Below are positions 1 to 6,870 of a DNA stretch of 7,447 nucleotides, piece after piece (positions within the stretch are counted from its first letter, which is position 1; each line of letters starts with the position of its first letter). This DNA comes from JACROF01 sp964598995 (GTDB lineage Bacteria; Patescibacteriota; Microgenomatia; Levybacterales; UBA12049). The translations under genes and the position numbers were made by a program. The stretch is taken from NCBI GenBank assembly GCA_964598995.1, contig CAZRDR010000029.1:1-7447 (forward strand). Direction: 5' to 3'. The notes beneath the pieces are model-generated. The model was given only the letters and a program-made list of their open reading frames with translations, searched no databases and was not told the DNA's origin.

Positions 1-366
1 ATGGACAGCTGTAATTGGCACTGCGATGACACTTGTCTTATTCTGGACATTTACCGTACCAGCCGTGAAGTTGAGCGTTGTCCTCGTAGCTGAAGTAGTA
101 GCGATACTAATAGTCTCAGAATAGGCTCCTGTCTTGAAAAATTTAGCCGTATCTGAGGCAAGGAAAGTAGATAAGTTATCAATAACTGTGACCTGTGATG
201 AGCCAGCCGTGAGTGGATCTGGACTTGAAAGAGGAGCTGAGGGTGATGGGCGTGAGGTACTCGCTGAGGCTGAAGCGTTAAGAAGTGAAGCTGCAGAGGC
301 TTTCTTAAAGGGAACAAGTAAAACCACTACAATAAACAACCCAATTATTATTCCCTTGAGCTTCAT
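1..366 (-). CDS. N-terminal part of an exported or membrane-anchored Ser/Ala/Pro-rich protein, unknown function
   Basis: The frame is open for all 122 codons from the ATG at 366 to the left edge, so the C-terminus lies outside the window. The protein begins MKLK, followed by a strongly hydrophobic stretch (about residues 5-20), then FKK and ASA, giving either a signal peptidase I site near residue 25 or an uncleaved N-terminal anchor. Residues 26-58 form a low-complexity linker rich in Ser, Ala and Pro. The remainder is Thr/Ser/Val-rich with alternating polar and hydrophobic residues, as in beta-rich extracellular domains. The start is supported by a good promoter whose -10 box ends 6 bases upstream. 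I do not recognise the family; a secreted or surface protein is an inference from the signal sequence and composition. It is transcribed divergently from the Nudix gene. The open reading frames opposite to it are shadows. Confidence 0.72.
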   Translation of the reverse strand, partial: MKLKGIIIGLFIVVVLLVPFKKASAASLLNASASASTSRPSPSAPLSSPDPLTAGSSQVTVIDNLSTFLASDTAKFFKTGAYSETISIATTSATRTTLNFTAGTVNVQNKTSVIAVPITAVH

Positions 367-372
367 ATATCT

Positions 373-401
373 ATAGTAGAGAGATAGCTAACTAATTTCA
401 A
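373..401 (-). promoter_or_regulatory. Sigma-70-type promoter of the exported-protein gene, predicted leaderless
   Basis: Reading the minus strand, TTGAAA (401-396, 5 of 6 to TTGACA) is followed by a 17-base spacer and TACTAT (378-373, 4 of 6 to TATAAT). The -10 box ends 6 bases before the ATG at 366, so the expected transcription start is at or within a base of the A of the start codon. No Shine-Dalgarno sequence is present. The spacing and hexamers are seen directly; the start site is inferred. Confidence 0.6.
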
Positions 402-412
402 GTAAAAAAATG

Positions 413-418
413 TATAAT
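413..418 (+). promoter_or_regulatory. -10 box (TATAAT) of the first Nudix gene; decides its start codon
   Basis: A perfect TATAAT lies 6 bases upstream of the ATG at 425. It would sit inside the coding sequence if the in-frame ATG at 410 were used, which argues for the start at 425 and for a leaderless mRNA. No convincing -35 hexamer is found 16-18 bases upstream. An A-rich run (404-410) lies directly in front, and the region is shared with the divergent promoter of the neighbouring gene. Confidence 0.55.
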
Positions 419-424
419 CATCCC

Positions 425-895
425 ATGCCGCATATTCACGAGAAAATTGATTTTACTGTGGCAGTCTATATCGTCTATAACGACAAAGTCCTCCTTCGAA
501 AACATGACAAATACGGTATGTGGTTAGGTGTTGGCGGTCATATCGAACTAGGAGAAGATCCGACCGAAGCTGCTGTCCGCGAGGTAAAAGAAGAGGTAGG
601 TCTGGATGTTTCATTAGATGATAGTCTTCTACCACCTACTCCACCTTCTTCTCACTCAAGAGACCTCATTCCACCCTATTATCTGGGTCGTCATAGAATT
701 AATGAGACACACGAACATATCGATTTTATATATTTTGCTAAAGCCTTAACAGCTGAATTAGAACTTTCTGAAAGCGAAAAGAGTGATGAGGTTAAATGGT
801 TTACCAGACAAGACCTCGAAAATAACGAAGAACTGCTGCATGATGTTAAATTCTATGCTGTCCAAGCACTTAACAGACTCTCAACCAAGCAATAA
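425..895 (+). CDS. Nudix hydrolase (MutT-like)
   Basis: This 156-residue protein hydrolyses a nucleoside diphosphate linked to another group; the exact substrate cannot be read from the sequence. The complete Nudix box spans residues 38-60: G38, E44, R52, E53, E56, E57, G59, L60, matching GX5EX7REUXEEXGU, with the REUXEE glutamates as the metal ligands. It follows a beta strand (TVAVYIVYNDKVLLRKH) typical of the fold. Residues 70-80 form a Pro/Ser-rich loop (PPTPPSSHSRD) that looks like an insertion before the conserved HEHIDFIYFA strand. An in-frame ATG at 410 would add five residues, but it overlaps the TATAAT box, so I prefer the start at 425. The gene lies 54 bases upstream of mutS. That neighbourhood suggests a nucleotide-pool sanitation role, but other roles such as nucleotide-sugar or cofactor hydrolysis are equally possible. 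Confidence 0.9.
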   Translation: MPHIHEKIDFTVAVYIVYNDKVLLRKHDKYGMWLGVGGHIELGEDPTEAAVREVKEEVGLDVSLDDSLLPPTPPSSHSRDLIPPYYLGRHRINETHEHIDFIYFAKALTAELELSESEKSDEVKWFTRQDLENNEELLHDVKFYAVQALNRLSTKQ

Positions 896-903
896 TGTTG
901 AGT

Positions 904-933
904 TTGGCTTGATTCCTCAGTTCATGCTATAGT
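904..933 (+). promoter_or_regulatory. mutS promoter with extended -10
   Basis: TTGGCT (904-909, 4 of 6 to the -35 consensus) is followed 18 bases later by TATAGT (928-933). This is preceded by TG and one base (925-927), giving an extended -10. The expected transcription start is near 940, leaving a leader of about 10 bases before the ATG at 950 without a Shine-Dalgarno site. The promoter shares several blocks with the mutL promoter (see findings). Confidence 0.5.
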
Positions 934-949
934 TAATAACGCTGCCCAT

Positions 950-3631
950 ATGCAAGATTTTTCTACCCCAATGATGAAGCAATACCGCTCTATCAAAGAG
1001 CAGTATCCCGACTGTCTCCTCTTCTACCGCATGGGCGATTTTTATGAGTTATTTAACGAAGATGCCCATATCGGAAGTGCGGTTCTCAATATCACCCTAA
1101 CTGGTAAAGCAGGCGGTAAAGATGGCCGCATACCGATGGCAGGAGTTCCCTATCACGCAGTTGATAGTTATATCGCCAAATTAGTCAAAGCTGGCTACAA
1201 AGTCGCCATCTGTGAGCAGCTCTCTCCACCAAATAAAAAAGGGCTAGTCGAGCGAGATGTCGTCCGTATCGTAACTCCTGGAACGCTTCTTGATGAGAAT
1301 AATCTCGATAAGAAATCAAATAACTATATCGTGAGTGTGGTCGTAACAGACTATATAGTTGCCATCAGTGTTGCGGATCTCTCAACGGGTTACTTTGCCG
1401 CCACAGAGCTCGAAATTGAAAGTCTTGAGAAGACATTAATTGAATCGCTAGCGAGGCTGCAGCCTAGTGAATGTATTCTTACAGACGAAACATATAACGA
1501 TCCAGACATCCTCAAGCTCCTCAAAGGCATTAACGGCATGAATATTTATGCCTTTGCCCAATTTGAAGGGTATGCCAATGATGCCAACCACTATCTCAAA
1601 CGCCACTTTGGGCTAAAAACACTTGAAGGATTTGGACTAAAAGATGAGAGTTATTCTCTTCAGGCAGCGGCAGCACTCCTGGGGTATCTGAAGGAGACAC
1701 AAAAAGGAAATGTAGGTCATATCAAAAAACTCTCACTACTTGGTCAAAATGATGGACTTGTTCTTGATCGCTCGACGATTATCAACCTTGAATTATTCTC
1801 GACGATTCGCGAACACGACACACGAGGATCGTTACTTTCGGTTATGGATCAGACGATAACTGCCATGGGTGGAAGGTTACTCAAACAATGGATGAAAAGA
1901 CCACTTTCAGATAAAAAAGAAATTGAGAAAAGATATGATTCCATTGCGGAATTCCTCGATCACCAAGACTTACGCGAACAAATCAAATTATGCCTTGAAG
2001 AAATCCCTGATGTTGAACGATTAGTCTCACGCCTCTCAGTTAACTTAGGTAACGCTAGAGATCTTGTCAATCTCAAACTTGCTCTTCAGAAAATCCTTAT
2101 CATCAAGAAGTCACTAAATGATTCGTCATCTGACCTCTTACGATTTAAAGCCGACACAATTTCAGACAAACTGCAGACCATAATTGATGAGATTACGACT
2201 ACGATTGTTGATGAACCGCCTATCACCACTCGTGAAGGTCGCATGATACGAGAAGGAGTTAATAAGGAACTCGATACGCTCAAGTCGCGCATTAATAAAT
2301 CTAAAGACTGGATTATTGAGCTTGAGAAGCTTGAGAAAGAGCGAACAGGTATCACCTCACTGAAAGTTCGATTTAATAAAGTCTTTGGATTTTATATCGA
2401 GATATCTAAATCTTATCTTTCACAAGTTCCAGCTAACTATGAACGCAAACAGACATTAGTAAATGGCGAACGCTTTATTACCAAAGAACTCAAAGAGCAT
2501 GAAGAAATTATTCTCACTGCAGAGGAACGAATTAACGATCTTGAGTACAAAATATTTACATATATTTTAGCAAAGACTCTAGAGCACACAGAAAGTATTC
2601 AGAATGCTGCCGAAAGCATAGCAGTTATTGACTGTCTCATTAACTTCTCCTCGCTCACTGAGCAAGGAAGATTTGTTCGACCAAAACTCCTTTATTCAGG
2701 TGAAATTAGAATCAAACAAGGACGTCATCCAGTCGTCGAGCAACTTATTGATGACCCGTTCATCCCAAATGATGTAACGCTTGATAACGTCACCCAGTCA
2801 CTCCTTCTGATTACCGGTCCTAATATGGCTGGTAAGTCAGTCTTTATTAGACAAGTTGCAATTATTGTACTGATGGCACAGATGGGGTGCTTCGTCCCTG
2901 CCCAAAGTGCTCATATCAGTATCGTCGATCGGATATTCGTGAGATCTGGGGCTTCAGATGTCATCACCTCAGGTTTATCGACCTTTATGGTGGAAATGGT
3001 AGAGACAGCTCACATCCTGAACAATGCCACCCAAAATAGCCTTATCATCATGGATGAGATTGGCCGCGGTACGAGTACCTATGACGGTATCTCGATCGCC
3101 TGGGCTGTTGCAGAATATCTCGTTAAGTCGATTCATCCATCACCCAAAGTCCTTTTCGCCACTCACTACCATGAGTTACAAAAGTTAGAAGATGAATATC
3201 CAAAGCAGATCAAAAATTTCCATATGTCAGTTGTCTCTGATAAAGGAGCACCTGTGTTCTTGCATACCATCTTACCTGGAGGTGCTTCACACAGCTTCGG
3301 AGTCGCTGTCGCAAAAATGGCTGGAGTTCCCCAGGTCGTCATCGATAAGGCTGAGGAAATGTTACAGACGTTAGAATATCGCGATGTCAGTGAAAATGGT
3401 AAGAGATATCCTGAACTGCTTCAGCCTCTGATACCAGATCAAATCAAAAATCTTGTCACTGACAACGACCAAGCAGATGACCAATTACTCTCCCATGTAC
3501 TTCTCAAAGAAATTTCATCGTTAGACGTTGCCAATATGACTCCACTCGAGGCACTTAATAAATTAGCTGAGTTGAAAGAAAAACTAAAGATTCTAGGGTC
3601 AACACATTCCTCATTCCTCGAAGCAGATTAA
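950..3631 (+). CDS. mutS: DNA mismatch repair protein MutS
   Basis: This 893-residue MutS1 protein binds base mismatches and small loops in DNA and then acts as an ATP-driven sliding clamp that recruits MutL. The mismatch-reading domain is at the N-terminus, with the Phe-x-Glu wedge at F31-Y32-E33 in the GDFYELF motif. Connector, core and clamp regions follow; the clamp/core junction FGFYIEIS is at residues 479-486. The ABC-type ATPase has Walker A GPNMAGKS at 623-630, Walker B with D702-E703 followed by GRGTST, and the switch ATHYHEL with H739. The C-terminus carries the MTPLEALNKL helix typical of MutS1. Length is slightly above the 850-870 usual for the family, and no key residue is missing. 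The start at 950 gives a normal TPMMKQY N-terminus. A clear beta-clamp-binding QLSFF-like motif is not seen; the closest is QLLSH at 845-849. Confidence 0.98.
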   Translation: MQDFSTPMMKQYRSIKEQYPDCLLFYRMGDFYELFNEDAHIGSAVLNITLTGKAGGKDGRIPMAGVPYHAVDSYIAKLVKAGYKVAICEQLSPPNKKGLVERDVVRIVTPGTLLDENNLDKKSNNYIVSVVVTDYIVAISVADLSTGYFAATELEIESLEKTLIESLARLQPSECILTDETYNDPDILKLLKGINGMNIYAFAQFEGYANDANHYLKRHFGLKTLEGFGLKDESYSLQAAAALLGYLKETQKGNVGHIKKLSLLGQNDGLVLDRSTIINLELFSTIREHDTRGSLLSVMDQTITAMGGRLLKQWMKRPLSDKKEIEKRYDSIAEFLDHQDLREQIKLCLEEIPDVERLVSRLSVNLGNARDLVNLKLALQKILIIKKSLNDSSSDLLRFKADTISDKLQTIIDEITTTIVDEPPITTREGRMIREGVNKELDTLKSRINKSKDWIIELEKLEKERTGITSLKVRFNKVFGFYIEISKSYLSQVPANYERKQTLVNGERFITKELKEHEEIILTAEERINDLEYKIFTYILAKTLEHTESIQNAAESIAVIDCLINFSSLTEQGRFVRPKLLYSGEIRIKQGRHPVVEQLIDDPFIPNDVTLDNVTQSLLLITGPNMAGKSVFIRQVAIIVLMAQMGCFVPAQSAHISIVDRIFVRSGASDVITSGLSTFMVEMVETAHILNNATQNSLIIMDEIGRGTSTYDGISIAWAVAEYLVKSIHPSPKVLFATHYHELQKLEDEYPKQIKNFHMSVVSDKGAPVFLHTILPGGASHSFGVAVAKMAGVPQVVIDKAEEMLQTLEYRDVSENGKRYPELLQPLIPDQIKNLVTDNDQADDQLLSHVLLKEISSLDVANMTPLEALNKLAELKEKLKILGSTHSSFLEAD

Positions 3632-3636
3632 TTAGT

Positions 3637-3642
3637 TATACT
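3637..3642 (+). promoter_or_regulatory. -10 box (TATACT) of the acyltransferase gene
   Basis: TATACT matches 5 of 6 bases of TATAAT and ends 6 bases before the GTG at 3649, in the 17-base gap after the mutS stop codon. It predicts a leaderless GTG mRNA. There is no good -35 hexamer at the usual distance inside the end of mutS, so read-through from mutS is also possible. Confidence 0.45.
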
Positions 3643-3648
3643 ATTTAT

Positions 3649-4704
3649 GTGGGATTGATCAGACTTCTCCTTGCACTCAGTGTTCTCTCATTTCATCTTA
3701 ATAGGCCACTTCCATATACGCTCTTTAACCAGGTAATCGCTGTCAACTCATTTTTTATCATCTCCGGTTTTTACATGGCACTTATCCTCCACGAGAAGTA
3801 CATTAAATCTAACGGCTCTTACTGGTTATTCATCACTAATCGATTTCTGAGGATCTATCCAATTTATTATGTTACGCTTCTCCTTACCATAACGTTTGTC
3901 ATCGCAAAATACGTACTCCATATAGGAACCCCGGACAACGCACTGACTCATTATTTCTTCTATTCGCAAGAAGAGCATATTCCTCTCTGGCAGCAGCTGA
4001 ATTTTTTTATGCGTAATTTAACTCTTATTCTAACAACAGACTATTTTGGGGTTGGCTCAAAAACTGGCGGATTTTTGATAGTTCAGCAAGCATGGACATT
4101 ACAGCTTGAACTAATTTTTTATCTTTTAGTACCTTTCCTTTTTCGCATGAGAAAATTACTCGTGCTTATAAGCTGTCTTCTCTACTCCTCCATTTTTCTC
4201 ATTTTTATTACTCAACCCAAATTACCTACCTACTCACTTACGTTCTCATTCTTTTACTATCTGATCTTTTTTCTTACCGGTATTGGGAGTTACTTTCTTT
4301 ATAAATATCTCCAGCCTCATCTCAAAAATACTTCATTGCCAAAGTTATTGTTATTGATAGTTTCTCTTTATATTGTGCTATATCAATTTATTCCTTATAG
4401 CAATGCCAAAAAATCATTCGACTTGTCTACTTTAATTTATATGACACTATTTGGTTTGTCATTGCCGGCTATTTTTCTTTCAACACAAAAAAGTAGAGTT
4501 GACCGTTTTCTAGGCCAACTCTCCTATCCCGTTTATATCACTCATATTTTTTTCATCAAACTTATTACGAATCTGAACATCACTGAGGCATGGTCATTCA
4601 CACTTCTCGTAGTTTTTACTACTCTAGCAGGTTCAACTTTTCTCATTATCTTTCTTGAGAACCCGCTCGATCGGATCCGGCAGAGAAGACTCCAGACTCG
4701 ATAG
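3649..4704 (+). CDS. Integral membrane acyltransferase, acyltransferase-3 (OafA-like) family
   Basis: This 351-residue, highly hydrophobic protein has about ten membrane segments. Members of the family move acyl groups, often acetyl, onto cell-surface sugars or other envelope molecules across the cytoplasmic membrane. Family marks are the N-terminal R5 with H16 (RLLLALSVLSFHL), the FFIISGF motif (residues 35-41), the RFLRIYP motif (65-71) leading into the next helix, a central WTLQLELIFYLLVPFLF segment, and the C-terminal LENP (336-339) followed by a basic tail. The start is GTG. The ATG two bases earlier is out of frame and stops after three codons. No Shine-Dalgarno site is present, but a -10 box lies 6 bases upstream. 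The gene sits 17 bases after mutS and 52 before mutL, with no evident link to mismatch repair. The acceptor substrate is unknown. Confidence 0.9.
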   Translation: MGLIRLLLALSVLSFHLNRPLPYTLFNQVIAVNSFFIISGFYMALILHEKYIKSNGSYWLFITNRFLRIYPIYYVTLLLTITFVIAKYVLHIGTPDNALTHYFFYSQEEHIPLWQQLNFFMRNLTLILTTDYFGVGSKTGGFLIVQQAWTLQLELIFYLLVPFLFRMRKLLVLISCLLYSSIFLIFITQPKLPTYSLTFSFFYYLIFFLTGIGSYFLYKYLQPHLKNTSLPKLLLLIVSLYIVLYQFIPYSNAKKSFDLSTLIYMTLFGLSLPAIFLSTQKSRVDRFLGQLSYPVYITHIFFIKLITNLNITEAWSFTLLVVFTTLAGSTFLIIFLENPLDRIRQRRLQTR

Positions 4705-4710
4705 TTTCTA

Positions 4711-4739
4711 TTGCCAGACCAGTAAATGTTCATTATGAT
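4711..4739 (+). promoter_or_regulatory. mutL promoter (sigma-70 type)
   Basis: TTGCCA (4711-4716, 5 of 6) and TATGAT (4734-4739, 5 of 6) are separated by exactly 17 bases, making this one of the best-formed promoters in the window. It begins 7 bases after the acyltransferase stop codon. The expected start of transcription is around 4746, giving a leader of roughly 10 bases that has no Shine-Dalgarno site before the ATG at 4757. mutL therefore does not depend on the upstream genes for transcription. Confidence 0.65.
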
Positions 4740-4756
4740 TAATCGCATACAACATA

Positions 4757-6448
4757 ATGAATAAAATTCATCAAATCCCTCAATCACTTGTATCTAAAAT
4801 TGCTGCCGGTGAGGTTATCGAACGACCAGCCTATGCAGTAAAAGAACTCATAGATAACGCGCTAGATGCAGGAGCGACAGTAATTCAAGTTCATATTGAA
4901 GAAGCTGGTCTTAAAAGAGTGGTTGTTCAAGACAACGGTGAAGGGATGACTGAGGAAGATCTAAAATTATCTTTTCTTCCACATACGACAAGTAAACTCC
5001 ATGATGAACACGAACTAGTAGGAGTCAGGACGTTAGGGTTTCGCGGCGAAGCACTCTCCTCCATAGCAGCGGTAGCGACGTTATCTATCAAAACGAGGCG
5101 ACATAAAGATCCTGGGGGAACCAAACTTATTGTCCGAAATGGAGAGATAGAACATCTAGGACCTGTTGGAACACCACCAGGAACTATTGTCACTGTTGAT
5201 AATCTCTTTGTGTCTATTCCAGCCCGTAAAAAGTTTCTGAAATCTGATAAGACTGAATTTCGTCTTATTTCTGATGTTGTAACTCAATTTGCGTTATCAT
5301 ATCCAAACATTCATTTCAGCTTAACTCATAATAAAAAAACCATTTTTGATCTTCCTGCAAGAAAGGATAACTTCGATCGAGTTGCTTTTCTCCTTGGTTC
5401 AGCTATTACCGAGCAGCTTTTACCAATCGATTACGAAGAAGGATTTATCAAGATAAGAGGTTTCATCGGTAAACCGCATATCGCTTCTCGCCAAAATAGA
5501 CAACAATTTCTATTTGTTAATTCCCGTCCTATTTCAGACAGGATAATCTCACTTAGTGTTAAAGAAGCCTTTGGCACTCTTCTCCCTTCTAGCAGTACAC
5601 CTATTTTTATCCTCTCATTAGTATTACCTCCTGAGACAGTTGATGTGAACGTCCACCCCAGAAAAGAGAATGTTTCATTTATTAATTCCAAACAAATTTT
5701 TGACGCAGTGAAAACTGCAGTGACTACAGTACTTAATGAGCATAACCTTACTTTAGGGCTTGCTAAATTCCGCCAAGAAAATTCTGCTCGTATTGGAGAA
5801 ACGACATCTTTTGCAGGTGAATTGTTACGGGAAAGTGTTCTCCCGTGGGATCGGTCAGACTCTATAAGTATTAATCCTTCAACTAAGCTCATCCAGATAC
5901 ATCAGACATACATTCTGTCCCAGGCAAAAAATGGTCTGGTATTTGTTGATCAGCATGCAGCTCACGAGCGAATTCTTTATGAAGAATTTATCAAATCATT
6001 TGAAACTAAAAAATTGCAAAAGCAATCTGTCGAACTCGAAAAACCACTCACGCTTGAAGTTGCACTAAATGAATTACAAATTATTGATGAAAATAAAAAA
6101 TATTTTGGAGAGTTAGGATTTATGATTGAGGAGTTCCCAGGAAATACGATTATTATCCGGAAAGTACCACTGGTCTTTAAAGGAAGAAATATTGAGAAGG
6201 TGATCAGAGAGCTAGTAACTGATCTTGAAAATGAAACTATTAAATTTGTTGATGAACGATCCCGCAGAATGCTCGCATTCCTTTCCTGTCGAGCAGCGGT
6301 AAAAGCAGGTGATGTACTGACAGATAAAGAAATGAAGGATATTCTTAGAAAACTTGAGCAAACAGATAATAACGATACATGTCCCCACGGCCGCCCGACG
6401 AGTATTCAAGTCACATTGGAAGAACTCCACCGATCATTTAAACGTTAG
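4757..6448 (+). CDS. mutL: DNA mismatch repair endonuclease MutL
   Basis: This 563-residue protein couples mismatch recognition by MutS to strand incision. The N-terminal GHKL ATPase shows KELIDNALDAGA with E30 and N34 (catalytic Glu and Mg-binding Asn by family comparison), the DNGEGM motif, TLGFRGEALSSIAAV, and the PARKKFLK motif; the usual LFYNTPAR reads LFVSIPAR here. After a short linker, the C-terminal domain carries the full endonuclease signature DQHA(X)2E(X)4E (D398, H400, E404, E409), SCRAAVKAGD (510-519) and CPHGRPT (542-548). It is therefore the metal-dependent nicking type found in bacteria without MutH. The length is short for the family (about 600-650), mainly in the linker. 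The expected beta-clamp-binding QXLXXP site reads VELEKP (425-430), with Val where Gln is usual. The stop codon overlaps the end of the convergent Nudix gene. Confidence 0.97.
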   Translation: MNKIHQIPQSLVSKIAAGEVIERPAYAVKELIDNALDAGATVIQVHIEEAGLKRVVVQDNGEGMTEEDLKLSFLPHTTSKLHDEHELVGVRTLGFRGEALSSIAAVATLSIKTRRHKDPGGTKLIVRNGEIEHLGPVGTPPGTIVTVDNLFVSIPARKKFLKSDKTEFRLISDVVTQFALSYPNIHFSLTHNKKTIFDLPARKDNFDRVAFLLGSAITEQLLPIDYEEGFIKIRGFIGKPHIASRQNRQQFLFVNSRPISDRIISLSVKEAFGTLLPSSSTPIFILSLVLPPETVDVNVHPRKENVSFINSKQIFDAVKTAVTTVLNEHNLTLGLAKFRQENSARIGETTSFAGELLRESVLPWDRSDSISINPSTKLIQIHQTYILSQAKNGLVFVDQHAAHERILYEEFIKSFETKKLQKQSVELEKPLTLEVALNELQIIDENKKYFGELGFMIEEFPGNTIIIRKVPLVFKGRNIEKVIRELVTDLENETIKFVDERSRRMLAFLSCRAAVKAGDVLTDKEMKDILRKLEQTDNNDTCPHGRPTSIQVTLEELHRSFKR

Positions 6449-6870
6449 TACGCAATTTGGACTGACTTTAGGTTATTATTTTTTACTTGATCTAGAGCCA
6501 TTGGTATAAGCCAGCTTAAATTAGTCATGATAGTAGTTGGTAAACTTTTAATTTCAACCCATTCAACTTCTTGATCTTCATTATTTTGCGCATCGTTCTC
6601 ATTTCCTAGATATATTGCTGCGAAAAGCTGGGTGGATGATTTATCAGCATTTATCATCTCACCAAAGTACCTTAAGTCATCTTGATTAATACCTAACGTC
6701 GACTCTTCTTTTACCTCACGTAAAACACAATCTACCGGACTTTCATTTTCTTCTATCTTTCCACCTAAACCATTTAATTTCCCCTTTTGCCACTCAGGAC
6801 GTGTTTTATGAATAAGAAGAACTTTCGAAAGATCTTTTGTAAATATAAAAACCATCGAATACTTTTTCAT
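6445..6870 (-). CDS. Nudix hydrolase, MTH1/MutT-like
   Basis: This 141-residue protein probably hydrolyses a (modified) nucleoside triphosphate. The segment KLNGLGGKIEENE (31-43) resembles human MTH1, including Asn at position 33 in front of the Nudix box. The box runs from G37 to L59 with E43, R51, E52, E55 and E56 in place, but the usual Gly before the last hydrophobic residue is Thr58. The downstream EVEWVEIKSLP strand and the NLSWLIPMAL helix also match the MTH1 layout, yet the Trp/Asp-Asp residues that MTH1 uses to recognise 8-oxo-purines are not conserved, so specificity may differ. Its ATG overlaps the stop of the upstream phosphoesterase gene (ATGA, 6870-6867), indicating an operon with translational coupling. 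The 3' end overlaps the mutL stop codon by 4 bases, tail to tail. Confidence 0.9.
   Translation of the reverse strand: MKKYSMVFIFTKDLSKVLLIHKTRPEWQKGKLNGLGGKIEENESPVDCVLREVKEESTLGINQDDLRYFGEMINADKSSTQLFAAIYLGNENDAQNNEDQEVEWVEIKSLPTTIMTNLSWLIPMALDQVKNNNLKSVQIAY

Noticed and set aside
134..376. Plus-strand open frame of 80 codons in the left region, and a minus-strand frame at 51-317
   Set aside because: Both lie over the minus-strand exported-protein gene, whose signal peptide and promoter are far better supported. Their translations are low-complexity and lack an initiation signal.
410..424. Upstream ATG at 410 as the start of the first Nudix gene
   Set aside because: It overlaps the TATAAT box at 413-418, so a transcript from that promoter would not contain it. 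Homology to the family begins only after the ATG at 425.
880..902. CTCAAC...GTTGAG inverted repeat at the end of the first Nudix gene as a terminator
   Set aside because: The stem is only 6 base pairs with an 11-base loop, and it is followed by just three T residues. It also runs into the mutS promoter, so it is too weak to call.
3192..3374. Plus-strand open frame of 60 codons inside mutS
   Set aside because: It is an alternative frame of the conserved MutS ATPase region with no initiation signal. mutS itself is intact with no frameshift.
3647..3658. ATG at 3647 as start of the acyltransferase
   Set aside because: It is out of frame and reaches TGA after three codons; the GTG at 3649 is in the family's frame.
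5431..5892. Minus-strand open frame of 153 codons inside mutL
   Set aside because: It is the complement of a conserved mutL region. The translation shows no recognisable family and there is no promoter; it is a shadow, as are those at 2086-2355, 4927-5193 and 6212-6430.
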